From: Styela clava
Lineage: Eukaryota; Chordata; Ascidiacea; Stolidobranchia; Styelidae
Assembly (NCBI RefSeq): GCF_964204865.1
Contig: NC_135259.1
Location: 10,302,974 to 10,366,973 of the forward strand
DNA: 64,000 nt
Direction: 5' to 3'
Shown here in pieces: positions 34,200-47,995 of this stretch (the first letter of the stretch is position 1; every line of letters starts with the position of its first letter). The translations under genes were made by a program, and so were the position numbers. The notes below the pieces were generated by a model. That model worked only from the letters and a program-made list of their open reading frames with translations. It searched no databases and was not told the origin of the DNA.

Positions 34200-34430
34200 C
34201 TCAGTGGTTGTGTGTGTGTGTGTGTGGTGGCTGGTGGGTGCATGTCAGCGTGTGTGAAATAACTTAATAATTTTAGGTGAGTGGCAAAACCTTCTTATAT
34301 TCTGTACGTTATAAACCTTATCTAAGGTTTCGTTTGCTCCCCTGAATTCATAATCAGTTTTTATTTATTTTTTTTATCTGTCTGTATTGTTATGCTGATT
34401 ATGGAGTCGAAATAAACTCATTATTATAAT
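34200..34430 (+). repeat. Dispersed repeat with (TG)n, second copy at about 46780-46995
   Basis: Both copies share a gtgtgtgt-rich start, ttaggtgagtg/ttaggtgagcg, aaccttatctaaggtttcgtttgctc or a variant, and end with gttatgctgattatggagtcg. This copy lies just upstream of RNGTT. An open stretch at 34434-34775 starts at its end. It has no recognised domain, and I do not call it a gene. Confidence 0.6.
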
Positions 34431-34860
34431 TAAGTGACCGAAAGTAACTGCATAGTGCCGTACAAGGTAACAGACAGGTCATCCAAGATTGGGGGTTTTA
34501 ATAATAACCATATCGACTCGAATATTAAATACTTGCATTTTGGAGTTCTTGACCCTGGCTGCTCCTATGAAGGTATGATCAATATGTGTATTGCATTAAT
34601 TTGGACTTTGCAGGTCACCAAAAAAACGCAATGGTTAGCTTTGCAGGCCAGAGGTTTGCCATCCACAGATGACAGATCCATGGTATATAAGCAAGCTAGT
34701 TTAGTGCAGTTAGTGTATGATTTCAACACCTGTTTCATCTATTTTTGTTACCTACAGACCAAAATAGGCAAATAAAACATATCCAGTAACTACTTCTGTA
34801 CTTGGAGGAGCGATTTTTTGTGTGCATACGTGTATTACTATACCTACTTTTGTATAAACT

Positions 34861-37800
34861 ATGAGTGTTCCACCACGATGGCTGCATTGTCCCAGGAAAG
34901 GCAACTTGGTGGCTGGGAAATTTTTACCTTTCAAAACACCATTATCATCAAGATATGATAGGGATGTTCCCGAAGAATGCAGGTGAGAATGCTGATTTTT
35001 ATCGATATTGTTTCAAACAAATTTTGAGGATGAGAGGACTCTGATATAATAATTTTTTCACTTTTATCTATTTTGTGCATCATATATCTTTAGGTTTCAT
35101 CCCACGATGCTGCTTGCCTACTTGACAAGTTTGAAAGTTCAAATGTCAACTGTGATCGATCTTACAAATACGACAAGGTTTTACAATAAAGAAGAAATCA
35201 CAAAAATGAATATTGTGCATCAGAAAGTAGCCTGTAGAGGGTAATTAGCGAATAATAATGAATTGCTGGAAGTAGATATTACAATTATATCACTATTTCT
35301 GATGTCGTTTATTTATAAAAGTTGTTTTATCGATTATTTTGCAGATATTATACCAAGCATGTACGAGTTCTCCAACTCTCAATATATCTATATTCAATTT
35401 ATTTATATTTTTCTTCATAAAAAAATAGCAATAAATCCAATGTTCGTTTCATAGAATAAAACCATTTAACACATGATTTAATTATATTATAAAATATATT
35501 GACAAATTGATATAATTTTAAATATATTTAAAACTGATGGTTCAGGAATATGCAATTTTTGGATACAGAATTTCTGATCATCTTTGAAATTTACTCTTTT
35601 CTTGTCTCATTTTTTTTATTTATTACCATTCCATTGCAGATTTTTGAGTTATATTTACTAATCACTGTATAAATAAAGAAAAATTTTTCATTTTCAGCCA
35701 TGGAGAATGTCCGGATGAAGAAACAACAAAATTGTTTGTAAATTTATGTGACAGTTTAATAAGAAAACATCCATTGTCAGTCATTGGTGTTCACTGTACA
35801 CACGGATATAACAGAACTGGTTTTCTTATTTCTGCTTATTTGATTGAAAAAATGGATTGGAGGTAGGAATTTTTCGGGTTACTTTCACACCTTTACATGT
35901 AAAAGGTTTTGGTACAAGTTGACACTGGAATGTAAGAAGATGCTATTTTTAAAAGACCAGTATCTTTGCGATTTATCAATTTACAAGGTCCTGCTCCTCG
36001 GTTGGGTGAACTCAATCTTCAACCTGGAACCTTAACCCCTCAAAGTAGTTAATTTCTGTGGGATTATACTTTTTTTATATAACAGTTATTTTGAATAATT
36101 TATAAGTAACCATTAACAATGATATCAATCTAAGTACAGAGGAAATGCAACTTTACTAAAGTTATCAGTTATCACACTTTGGTAAGGTTTCGATTTTTAG
36201 ATTTGTTATGTCAATATATACTTATTGTACTTTGTTAGGCCCAATGAATGTTCCCCAGGCATCGATTTCCTTGTTTATGGTCGTACCAAGCACCAATCAG
36301 CGATGACTCATCAACTGCAATTTGTGCAGCCACTCAGACAGACCCTTCTTTCGCTCTGACAGATTTTCAAGCATGTTGTAAACTTTGCCTCGTTTTCATG
36401 GTTTTGCATGTTATTTGTCAGTTTCCTCTCCAGAACATTCCCAAAATGAGCGTCAAAAATTTTGCAATGGTGGAAAATTTCAGGGTTCATGGATGACAGA
36501 AACGTCTATAGTTTATATGAGTCAATATTTCAAATACCATTTTTGTAGATATGGTACTCTAGGTATTCCTTAATAAAGTGATTAGTATTGCATATTTGCA
36601 TTGGTAGTTTATTTGACCCTTGTTATATGTATGATGTCTAAATTGGGAATAAGTTAGTTCTTAATAAACGTGTTAATTTTTTTTTGTTTCAAATCACTAT
36701 TTCTAATCAATTATTCATTTATTTTCAGTGTTGAAGCAGCTTTTTCTACATTTGCTCAAGCACGACCTCCAGGAATAATCAAAGGTCATTACATTGAGGA
36801 ATTATTCAGGCGGTATGGTGATGCGGCAGATGCCCCTGGCCCACCCCCACTTCCACCGTGGCATACTGAGTGTGATGATGGTGAAGCAAACGGTAAGAAA
36901 AATAATTAACTTACGACATTGAGGAATTATTCAGGCGGTATGGTGATGCGGCAGATGCCCCTGGCCCACCCCCACTTCCACCGTGGCATACTGAGTGTGA
37001 TGATGGTGAAGCGAATGGTAAGAAAAATAATTAACTTACTTAGGACTCTGAGCTGTAACTTGTATCTATATTTCCAAGTTTTACTTCAACGTGTTCCAAT
37101 CAAAACACTTACAAATCTCGTGGCCTCAGTTTTGAATGGCATTCTGCTCTTGAGTGGATATCTGTATTTAATTCAAAGTTGGAAAATAAGAAGAATTAGA
37201 TTTATTTTCAGCCTCAAAGTTAAATGTATATTAACTTTTTGATTGAGCCCATCAGAGTGGGTATATTTTGCTGGGATTAGCTTAAATTGTTATGATTTTT
37301 TAAAAGAAATCATATTCGTAATATTTAGAGGTTAGTGCCAGCCTTCGTTTCTAATGGCAACTTTGAAGAAATTTCCATATTCTTTTAGTATCGATGTGTA
37401 ATAATTATATAAAAAGGTGTACAAAATCTCTATATGCATTGTGCAAAATTCTTAAGATAATGAATCCAAGGCACAGCATTTTTGAATTGGTGCCTTGTTA
37501 TAATGCTACATTTTGTGCAATGGATTTTTACTAGTACATGCACTATAATTTTCTTCTCCATTCCAGTTGATGACGATGGGCAAGAGGTTAATGGTTCAGT
37601 CTCAAGTGCGACAACTAGTGTCAGAGTAAGTTGTTCATTTGTTGTCATTTTCTTTCTTTTTTAGTAAGTCCTAAGCCAACTTTTTTCTTATATTATTCAG
37701 GTGAAATTAAAGCCATTTATAGAAGGTGTAACGGTGCCTCAAGTCAAACAAATCGCAGTTCAACCTACTTTAAAACAAGTACAGAAACGAGTTCAACAAA

Positions 37801-40800
37801 TATGTAAATGGAAAAGGTATGTTTTTAGATATATTTGTTTTATTGGTCTTACAATCATTACATTAGTATGGGGGAGAGTAGTTTAGTCTCTGGTATACAT
37901 CATTCTAAAATATCTTTTGTCATTATCTGTTTGGGAAGTTTATTCATTACAATGGGAAAGAAGTTTACATTGAAGAATATTCAAAGGATGAATATTTTAT
38001 TGTATAGCTGTTTTGTTCTAGTTTTATTGATTGTGCCTCAAATCAAAAGTCTAAAACATACGATAAATATAGCACTTTGTGTGAAATTATTGTACTCTAG
38101 TGTAGTTTCGTACCTCAAAGTACTTCTAGTGGGCGTAGCATATCAATTTTAGCACATGTCAATCCTGACCCAGCGTCATCCAAAAATTATGTCACTACGC
38201 TTGGTAGATTGTAGGCTTTATATTAGATTGGGAATACATCAAAGTACCAGCTCTTATAGTTACATCAGTTGCAGATTGTGGTCAATCTATATAAAAAGCT
38301 TCTGATTGTTTCTAGTTTGATATTTTTTTTCTATTGCATTTTTGATTTCTGTCAATATATTTTAGGAGAGGATTTCCTGGTGCCCAACCAGTGTCAATGA
38401 CTTTAGAAAATATCAAATTTTTGACTCAAAAATCTTATCAAGTCAGTTGGAAAGCTGATGGAGTTCGATACATGATGCTGATTAATGGAAAGAATCAAGT
38501 TTATATGGTGGACAGAGATAATGCGGTTTTTCAGGTACAAATTCAAAAAATTTTGTTTCACTAATGTCTACAACCAAATTTTTGACTCTTAGTTGTTCCA
38601 CTGTGCATAGTTTCTCAATGAAAAAAGTAAAAAACAGTGTTCTTCAAACTTTTTTCATCGTGACTCACTACCCACTTGGCCAAATTTTGTCACAACCCCC
38701 AGAAACTGAAATTAAGTGAAATTTAATAATACAGTTTGAAGAGCCCTGCTGTAAAACATCCTGCATTACAAGTGAAGCACTTTCTAATTTTAAATGTTGC
38801 TATTGGAAGCAATGACTTCCGGAAAAATCCTTGTTCTGAATTGGATAAGTGTGGCATATTTGTGGGCCAGATGGCCCTTGTCCTTGCGTGTCTGTGTCAT
38901 CAATGATGGAAATTTTTTTTTGAAAACGCTTTAAACACTCTGCTGCTTATACAGAAGCAGCAACTATTTTTTTAAAAAGAATTATATCTCTACAGTTTGG
39001 ATTTGCATGTACGATTTGTTACACCTTGAGTAATCTGGCTACGTTGGGTTTGAGTCCAAGATCTTCATCGAAGACATTAAAATAGTTTAAATTTTCAACC
39101 ACTAGAAAAGGTATTCATTCGGTTATCAAACCTTTGTATATTTCGAGTGGATACACCTTTCAATAATAAAATATTAATTACAAATTATAACCATAACATT
39201 TGACCAAACTCTCCATTCCCATTTCAAATTTTTCTGTATTGGTCGCTATTTCAGATTTCGGATATGGAATTTGTTCATCGTAAAAATCTCGAACATCATC
39301 TCTCTGATACTTTATTAGATGGTGAAATGATTTTAGATGTTGTGGAAGGAATCTCTGTACCAAGATATCTTATTTATGACATTGTTATGTTTGCTGTAAG
39401 TAAAGTAACTTGGTTCTTAAAAAACGTATTTTGTTGAACCGGGGTTTTAATTTAGAATTTGATATTTTTGTGGTAATTTAATGTTAGCATTATAATATTT
39501 AAGTTTTAAGAATATGAAGTTAGAACATTTATCTGAATTTTTTATATTATGCTTTTTGCTTCGAAGGAGGCTCTGTACCAAGCAGCCGCTGATATCTAGC
39601 GAGACGTAAGTACCGGTAGTTGACGTTTTCATTTGGGAGGACTGGAATCTTTTCAGCTGGGTATTGCCTAACCAATATATTGCAAGTTGGGTGGGGGTTG
39701 GTGGTATGGGATTTAACAATGTAGTTAGGTCTAATGCAGTGTTTCCCGACCTTTCATGACTCGTGGGCCGTGGCCCTCTTCAGGAGGAATTTAACATGAG
39801 TGGCCCCCCTTGTTCATTATTTCAAAAATACGAACAATGCAAGTTATGCAAGCACTGTGCACATTCTAGGATTAGACCTTATCGATTTACTTTTGGTGAA
39901 GCCAAAAGCAATGTAGCTGCCATCTCATTTTCATTTTTTTGGGAAAATTAGAAAGTGAGTGGAGTGCAGAGGTATTTATAGTGTTAAATTTTGCGCCCAG
40001 TATCGTGCCCCCCCCCCCCAACTGCACTGTGCCCCCCTTAGAGATCCACGGGTCCCCAGTTGGGAACCGGATCCATAATGCAATGCCATTGTGCCATTAC
40101 AGTCAAAATACCCAACTTGAATTTGAAAAAAGCCTGCAAACGGTAAAGTTTTTGGTCAAAATGTTGATATAGGCTATAGCTTTTATTTAAAAGTTGTAAT
40201 GGGGGATTTTTTTTTCAATATTAATAATTCATCATATTGTTATGAGCCTTCTTTACACATTGATATATTCTAGTATTAGCATAACAAATATGATTTTTCT
40301 TTTTCTTCAGGGACAGCCGGTTGGTGATTGTGATTTTATTACAAGATTATCATGTATTAAAAAAGAAATCATTGGGCCTCGACATGAAAAAATAAGGAGA
40401 GGAATGCTGGATAAATCAAAAGAAGCTTTCAGTGTTCGAATAAAAGATTTCTGGGATATAACACAATCAAGAGAACTATTAGATGGCCAGTATGTACCTT
40501 TTTTACTATATTTTCACCAGACATTCTAATTCCCAATGGATAGGATTTTTTCATGTGCCGGGATAGAGAAAGTTGATACGCACGGGGGGCCGTGTGGTTG
40601 GTGGGGGCCATGATGCTAGGTGACGAATTGATTTTACGTTTCCCCTACAAGTGAACTCCCCATTCTTCCTAATTTCATTGCTTGATAAGGTTATTTCACT
40701 GGGTGTTCTGTTCGCTTATTGTTGGGCATGAATTGTTTGCACATAATTGGAATTTATCAATCATAATAACACTCTAAATACCACTGGAATGATTAACAGG

Positions 40801-43800
40801 GTGTCATATGAGTGCTAGAAGCCTCCGGACGGGGCCCAGGAGACATAAAAGGTTGGGAACCACTGTGATAAGATATCTTAATTATGTGGTGAACCAGGGA
40901 TGACCACAATTGAAGAATCTAATATATATAATACTTTCCGAAAAAATATTTCCGAATATGGAATATCACAACATTCTGAGTCAGATCATGTTCAGTTAGG
41001 AACACTCATTTGATGGATTTTATATTTTCACAATTTCTAAAAATTATATGGAAGGCCAATCTGGCCATACTGTGAGATTTCAATCGCTCAAAATGATGAA
41101 TCTAAATTCGAGAATTTATAATATCGAATAGAAATAATTCTGAATCAATTTGAAAATTTGAATAATTTCGGACATCGCTGCAATGACCACTGCTTGCTGC
41201 CACACTGCTGTCAGAAGCAGCAGCTTTAAATTTATCAAGATTTCAAGTAATTTATGGCAAGAAAATAATTGACTTTGTGAGTTAAAATCATGATGATTAT
41301 AGATGAAGAGTGTGATTATTAATTATCAAATATATGTACACAAATTTGTAAACAAATATTATGGCAATTGTGATGTCACCAAACTTCCATAGAAAGTTTG
41401 AAATCATTGTACTGGATTTTTATATGAAGGTTTTGCTTGTGCATCATAAAAAAACAGTGAAATATTGGGCCATGGAAAAAAAATGAAGAAGCCTTCTATT
41501 ATTCTATCAATAAAAATTTGAATTTGGTTGGTCTATTAGTAGGTGCAGAAAAGCTATTTTCTTACAACAATTGCAATTGGGCAAGGTGAAATTCTGTATA
41601 CGATAAACACAATACTGATAATGCAACAAATTCACTGATGCACAAACTCATGTATATATTTTCAATTTCAGGTTTTCGAAACAAATAAGTCATGAAGTTG
41701 ACGGATTAATTTTTCAACCTGCGTCAGCTCATCCAATAGATGTAGGTATAAACATATTTCAATATCTCTTTTTATTGATCGTTCAAATTGGTTCAAAAAT
41801 TGATATATTTGTTCTAATTGTCATTTGGTGCATTTTTTATTACTTGAAATTTGATACATAATCGCAATATTTTTACAAACATGATCTAAACTTGGTGAAT
41901 GAAAATGAAAATATAGTTTCATTTACTTTTATTTAATGAAAAATACTTCATTTTCATCTTCGTATTAAAAATACTTCAGAAAAAAATGAAAAATAGTAAT
42001 TATTTGCAGATAAAAAATTGTTAACATGCATAAAAGCTTTCTAAAGCTCAATCCTCAGTGTTATTGAAATGGAAATCTTTCATTCGATATTCCAGCGATA
42101 GTCTGAACTCTGAACTAACATTAGATATCCCATTATCTAAAAGTGGTTTCGAATGATCGAAAAATAATATTGTTATACATTTCCACAAGTAAGGATTAGC
42201 AGCTTTCTCAAGCAATTTTGCTCAACACTGAGTCTTAAACTCGTATTAAAAGTTACTTATAGATGAAAATGCAACAGATAGTGTTTGGCATGAGACTTCA
42301 AGTAATTGGAGTCAACGTGTAACCCTTGAAAACATTGTTCATTGGCAAATGGAAACTTCCACAGAGTGATAGTTGATAACATATTTTTTCGTTTGTTTTC
42401 AGGGATACACGTGTGGTAGAAATGATGATATATTGAAATGGAAGCCATCGTCACAAAATAGTGTCGATTTTCGATTAAAAATTCAGCAGGTATCAGGAGT
42501 GGGAATGTTGAAAGAAACATTAGGATTGTTATATGTTGGAGGACATGAACCACCATTTTCTAGTATGAAGGTACAATATAATTGTTATTAATTAATAAGC
42601 TGTCTGCTGCAATCAAATATAGCAACGATTGATGTATTTTTTATGTGCGCTTATTCATGCTTTTCGCTTAGACAAGGCATGTACACGCACCCAGTAATAT
42701 CTATTATTTTGTGATAAAATTTCTGGTTCATCATTTTCTAACCAATTTGATAAATCCTGGAAGAGAACATATGGTTTCAAAACCTGACATGGGTAACCTG
42801 TGATACCAATAGAGTTCTATTTAATGACCAACCACTGAACAATGTATTAAAATCGGTTAATGGGGTAATAAAATTCATTCCATGTTTTTCTAACTGTGCA
42901 GCGTCTGTGGTATGTGTTCTCTATAAACGAAGTGATTTGATGGCTTCATTTTCACAAAATATGTAATTTATTTTATGAGATCTCTCCCTGAGAAAGAAAG
43001 CCGACAATGCAGCCTATCATATACCCAATAATGGCCTGTCGTTCGGTTATTAGTCTGGTTTTCTGCTTGAATAAAGTAAATTATTCATGTAAATGGAACC
43101 TGTCTGTATGTTGCAAAATAATTGTAGGTATCAAGCCATTCTAAATTGTCATTCACCGTAATGCATTTGTTGATTTTGTATGTTTATTATATTTTATTTC
43201 TTCATCTATTATCATATTATGCAGGTTACAAAAACTTTACGTCTATATGATAACAAAATAATCGAATGCACTTTTGAAAATAATACATGGAAGTTTATGA
43301 GGGAAAGAACGGATAAAAGTTTTCCAAATTCTTATGACACAGCAATAGGTATGGATTTTTGTCTTTTTTTTGAACAATTCATTACTCTAAGTGCTTTCCA
43401 CAGAGAGATATGAGCTTTCATGCATTAAATTAAATGGAACTTAAATGGAGCATCATGATCTAGTGCGGAAAAGGCGACAAATCAAGGATGCTCTGTAAAC
43501 TAGGCTACGAGGTAACGCAAGATCTTGCCAATAGGAACAAACATATTCATTCACTTGAAAGTTAAATTCAATCAGGTTTAGTGGGACATATGACATTTTT
43601 TTTGTTTTTCCAAGAATATTAGCTCAAACTAAATTTGACCTTGAAAGTGTGTATTATACATTGCAAAATGTGGTAATTTTTCTTACTTTCTGTGGAAATG
43701 ATTAAAGAAAGTTCACTAGTAATTCAATGGAATTTGTGATGAAATTTACATTTTCTTTCATCTTTTCAGCTGTCTGTGGAAGTATAAAACACCCTGTGAC

Positions 43801-44885
43801 AAAACGAATATTATTTGATGTAATTGATCACAGAAGATATGGCCTACCAAAGCATGGTACTGGTATGTGCTTCTTATATTGTTGTTATATACTTGCATCT
43901 TATGAATTGCCTTGTCGTAATGGTATTTTAATTATGGTGGTTAATTTAGAATAAATTACCATTCCATAAAACTAAATCTAATCCATAATACCAAATCTTA
44001 GTATTTTTTTGGTTTACTGTTAACAATGATCTGATGGGCAAAAAATGGCATCTGAAGTGAAATATTAACTTATACTGGTCTTACAAGTTCTTTCTGATAT
44101 TTTTCTGTCGAAAAAAGATTTCGCTCGACTTCAATACTCGATACAAATCTTCATGGCCTAGTATATTACTTGTTTAGAATTCTTGTATTGCTAGTCGGTT
44201 TAAACTTTAGTAGGTAAATTCTGTTTCAAATAAAAATATTGTGAGCATTCAATTTCATTTCATCTTTTATTTTTACAGGTCATCCACCTTCACAAATATC
44301 TGGACAGAAAAGACCATGTTAGTATTTGAATATAATATCATTATTTTAAATCAGTCGTACTTTTGTTACTGCATACCTTCCGTCTTGTTTGAAAAAAATT
44401 ACCAACTGGGAAAACATTTGAATCCTCCGCTGAATTTCTTTACCTGGCGCATCGTGCTGAGCGTTAGGAATACTTTCGCCACCGCACCTCTGATTACCCT
44501 GCGTGTGTTTGCAGGTTCATATCCCATGTGGGGTTAATTATGTGAGATTTGACTCCTCGTCGACGTAGGGTGGTTCACATAACCGCTGGTCAGTTACAGC
44601 TTCCTTCACCATCATGCATCTGAAAACAAATAACTGGCTAACTAATCCCATACCCGACATGGAGTGGTAACTAGACGAGAGAAAATACACACCATATGAA
44701 TAAACTTGTAAATTCTATCCTATAGTTATGGACTCAGATTTCAAGTTTTCAAGCAATAAGTTTCAAATCTTTATTCAGCAAACAATAGCTCTCAACAACC
44801 TCCTAGCAAACAAATGAGAAGTGAAGAAAGACAACACAATGACTTAATGCCACCTCCTGTTATGACACCACCAAAGAAAAGATGA
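34861..44885 (+). CDS. RNGTT: mRNA capping enzyme (RNA triphosphatase-guanylyltransferase), 15 exons
   Basis: Nuclear bifunctional enzyme that removes the 5' gamma-phosphate of nascent mRNA and adds GMP. Exons: 34861-34982, 35094-35240, 35698-35862, 36729-36892, 37567-37625, 37701-37816, 38366-38534, 39255-39395, 40311-40489, 41672-41741, 42403-42570, 43225-43348, 43770-43862, 44279-44317, 44779-44885. All phases join, giving 620 residues (human enzyme: 597). N-terminal cysteine-phosphatase-type triphosphatase: PPRWLHCP near the start, catalytic loop [10 protein letters not shown] with C123. A proline/acidic linker follows. Guanylyltransferase: KADG with catalytic K287, [20 protein letters not shown], and a C-terminal OB fold with RTDKSFPN. 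The tail is proline/lysine-rich. AATAAA is at 44902. A 125-bp tandem duplication covers the 3' end of exon 4, and an inverted decayed copy of exons 13-14 lies at 53.9-54.5 kb. Confidence 0.97.
36791..37040 (+). repeat. 125-bp tandem duplication of the 3' end of RNGTT exon 4
   Basis: Bases 36791-36915 (end of exon 4, its donor and 23 bp of intron) are repeated at 36916-37040 with very few differences (for example gcaaac to gcgaat before the donor). The second copy keeps a GGTAAG donor. It has no conventional acceptor at its start, though an internal ttattcag occurs in both copies. Use of the second donor would retain extra sequence containing a stop, so it is probably silent or an alternative 3' variant. 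Confidence 0.9.
38635..38750. mobile_element. 116-bp hAT-like MITE in RNGTT intron 7
   Basis: Inverted ends cagtgttcttcaaacttt and cagtttgaagagccctgct. Flanks gtaaaaaa (38627-38634) and gtaaaaca (38751-38758) look like an 8-bp target-site duplication with one mismatch. Confidence 0.65.
39737..40070. mobile_element. hAT-like MITE in RNGTT intron 8
   Basis: Begins cagtgtttcccgacctttc and ends ccccagttgggaaccgg, inverted and C-rich inside (poly-C run near 40010-40019, plus gtggccccc). The target-site duplication is unclear. The fragment ending aggttgggaaccactg at 40838-40854 (intron 9) is a related terminus without a partner. Confidence 0.5.
44443..44695 (+). mobile_element. tRNA-derived SINE, copy 1 (RNGTT last intron)
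   Basis: The 5' part looks like a degenerate tRNA promoter: a box A-like gtgctgagcgttagg and a box B-like ggttcatatcc about 60 bp later. The body has cctcgtcgacgtagggtggttcac and ends near cccgacatggagtgg. Other copies are at 45113-45300, 46998-47060 (-) and 47715-47995 (-). It is not a functional tRNA: no cloverleaf can be closed. Confidence 0.7.
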
Positions 44886-45112
44886 CACTTAGCAGTCTAC
44901 AAATAAATACATTTAATGGTTTTTACTGAACTGTGCTTCTTTATAACAAGGTGTTACCAAACCAAGACTTGCGGAATTGAAGTTAGGTCAATGTTATTCG
45001 GGACATGTGACTTGGCGAGGTAATATAGCCATGTCTGGTTACCGGTACCAGCGCAGATCGAATGTGAAGTAGTATACGATTGAGTGTATCTCCGATGCAT
45101 GCATGTCTTTAC

Positions 45113-45300
45113 AGGTTCGAATGATTGTGATCAAGAGGATTGCTGGACTTCTCACCGCCCCAGGGTATGTTCACGAACCGCTGGTCGGTTCAGGATTTCT
45201 CCTGTCAAGTCCATGAATCCGAAACGAATATCTGGCTAATTAATCCTATACTCGATATGGACTGTGGTCGCCTTATGATTAAGCCGTCTTATCGTTTTTT
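45113..45300 (+). mobile_element. tRNA-derived SINE, copy 2 (5'-truncated)
   Basis: Starts at the box B-like acaggttcgaatg and continues through the same body (ggacttctcaccgcc, ttcacgaaccgctggtcggt, ggctaattaatcctatactc). It lacks the box A half. It lies just 3' of RNGTT. Confidence 0.6.
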
Positions 45301-46779
45301 TCTCCTCCGGACGAAAATGATATCTCATTTTGTGTAATTTTCGGTCAGTCAATAGTGCGGTGCTAAGCACGTTAAACGTAGTAAATTTTTTCAAGAAATA
45401 CCGCTGGAGTTCCAATGATTTGGTTCAATTCCTGAACTTTTTTCTTCAAATCGCTTGGCAAGTTTATTTTTTTTATGTAATTTTGTTGTATTATTTTCAT
45501 GTTTTTTTTAGAAAATAACCAAAATATTTGCAGAACACTGGTCTGGTAAAGTTTTTTCGTAGAATGTTTAAAAAATTCTACCTATATTTTTGCCATTCGC
45601 TCGTTTGTTCTGGAGAGAGAGAGAGTTTAATATTTGACGGTTGACGTCATAAGTACCATCTTACACCCACGAAAGGTTCAAAGTTTCCGTAGGAATATCT
45701 GTTATTTTGCTAGTTTCTCTTGCTCAAACGTCCCGGCATATACTCCATCCTATTATATGGAATTCGATTGTCATTTTTTATTTCTCCGGCAGGTCGAGAC
45801 GGCGTCTCCACAGCCTTTTTATATCAATACCCAGGACTGGGCATACAGTACGGTATAGCTAATACTGGCAGTACCATATGTTCTATGAATATTTCATAAA
45901 TCATGGATCACAGAAAATATAATTCTAGTTATTAGCGGTATGAGCTTAGGCCTATCCATACATTCCTTATATTATCTGACTCGCTCACCCGGGCATATCG
46001 CTATAGCGGAGTTCGGCACGGTTTTTGGACCAGGGGCCAAGAAAGAACGCTAAGAGTGTTATGGGTCCTTAACCAAACTTTATAGGCTATAAATTCAAAC
46101 TCGAGGCTGCACGTGCAAAGAAAAGTGTGTGGAGATGTAGTGTATGCAGAATTGGTTAAGGACAGAAAATTATGACAGCATCAGGCGGGCCCGCTGCGAT
46201 TTACAGAATTAAATGAGATTTATTGCTCGATGTCACAGGGTGTGAATTGGGGACATTCAGTTCGACCACCCTAATCGAACGACAGAGTTATTTGCACTGC
46301 ATTGATACATGAAAACACAAAATCCTTTGTAATATTTCGTATTCAGTAAATATTCGAAGCACAATATACAATATTAAACTGTACCTGAAATACCGATGCA
46401 AACAAAAACGAGATGTTTGTTTTTTAATAAATGAAAATGTATTCCCTTGTTTAAAGTAAGTATCTAACTGTGAATAAAGCGTTGCATTTTATGGGACCAC
46501 CGTTATCACAACTTGGAACTATCCATCCAATTCTAGAGACGTCTTAGAGAAATCCAAATAAATCAGCGGATTATCAGATTTAAGGATAAAATTATCTTCC
46601 ATTGTTTATTTCTGAAGATTTATGCTTTAACAATAAACTGGAAATTTGACAGCATTTCGACGTTTTCCTTCGGTATTTTATGTTTACCTTACATACTTTG
46701 CATAGCTTTACATAACGGATAAATTACAGAGTAATTGATTTATTGTCACGCTTTTTTTTATCCGATCTTATCATGTCTC

Positions 46780-47060
46780 GGTGATTGTGTGTGTATGTGC
46801 CTTAAATAGTTTTAATTCTCTTAGGTGAGCGAACACGTACAACTTCTTCGTAATACCTTCCCATCTAAAATTTGTACGCTTCAAACCTTACTTGAGGTTT
46901 TGTTTGCTCTCCCGATTCTATAATCTGTTTCGTTTATTTTGTTTTATCAATTATTTTATCATCTGTTATGCTGATTATGGAGTCGATAAAACTTATACTT
47001 ATGGGATTCGAACCTGCGAGCCCACGCAGAGTAACCGAAGGTGCGGTGGCGAGGGTATTC
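46780..47060. repeat. Copy 2 of the 34200 repeat joined to a minus-strand SINE fragment
   Basis: 46780-46995 matches 34200-34430. From 46998 it continues into the reverse complement of the SINE head (gggattcgaacctgcgagcc, then ggtgcggtggcgag). The two repeats may be a composite element or a nested insertion. Confidence 0.55.
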
Positions 47061-47714
47061 CATATTAAATAAAATTGGATGGTCTCTTCTAATTTCCAAG
47101 GCAGGTCGAGACGGCGTCTCCACAGCCTTTATATCAATATTCAGGGTTGAGAATACATTATAACTAGGCTTACTATACGTCCCGTATTTATCCGGCGCAG
47201 TCCTAATTTTACCAGTTGTCCCGATCGGTAGATGTAAATGTCCCGGTTATGCAGTATGACAGTTATAAATAATTTTGTTCATTTGATATTATTACAAAAT
47301 TGTTCTTTTTTCAACGAAGGCAGCCGATTTACCACTGATTTGCAACTTGCTTAACTAGTTCAGATAGACTATAGAGAGAGAAATTGGATATTTGAGACCT
47401 ACAGCTAATGTTGATTCCCCGCATTTTGCCTACACTTGTATGGAAAAAGTTTGAACCACAGAATTACTAAGCCTCGATATCAAACCGAGGTTGACTTGTC
47501 CAATCAGCCACTGTCCCGTTTTTTTTCTTCAGATATATGTATAAATAATACTTGTAGTTTGTTTCCTTATGGATATTTCATAAATCTTGGATCAAGGGAA
47601 TTTCAGGAATCATAAATTTAGTTACTAGCGGTATAGGTTAAGGCACAACAGCATACACTTCATAGGATTTTACATATTTATCCAGAAGGAGAGGAAAGTC
47701 GGTAAAAAGGCTCA

Positions 47715-47995
47715 TCATGAAGCAAACCACGGCCTCTCGTCCGGTTACCAGTCCATGTCGGGTATGGGATTAGTTAGCCAGTTACCTGTTTTCGGACTTG
47801 ATGGCGGAGGGAGCCGTCACCGACCAGCGGTTTCGTGAACCCCCTTACGGCGGCGAGGAGTCCAACAATCCTCTCGCGCATAACTATCCCCGCATGGGAT
47901 TCCAACCTGCGAACCCATGCAGGACAACCAATGATGCGGTGGCGAGCGTATTCCTAACGCTCAGCACGAAACGCGACATCGCCAAACTTTTCTGA
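47715..47995 (-). mobile_element. tRNA-derived SINE, copy 3
   Basis: On the minus strand: box A-like cgtgctgagcgttagg, box B-like ggttggaatcc, then cctcgccgccgtaaggggg and the 3' part near cccgacatggactgg. It is the best preserved copy (about 280 bp). It is absent from the paralogous position in unit 2, so it was inserted after the segmental duplication. Confidence 0.7.

Noticed and set aside
34434-34775. 113-codon open stretch just upstream of RNGTT
   Set aside because: It begins at the end of a dispersed repeat, has no recognised domain, and the RNGTT start with its PPRW-CP motif lies downstream in a separate exon.
44443-44530. Functional tRNA gene
   Set aside because: Box A and box B-like motifs are present but no cloverleaf can be closed and the sequence recurs as a dispersed SINE.
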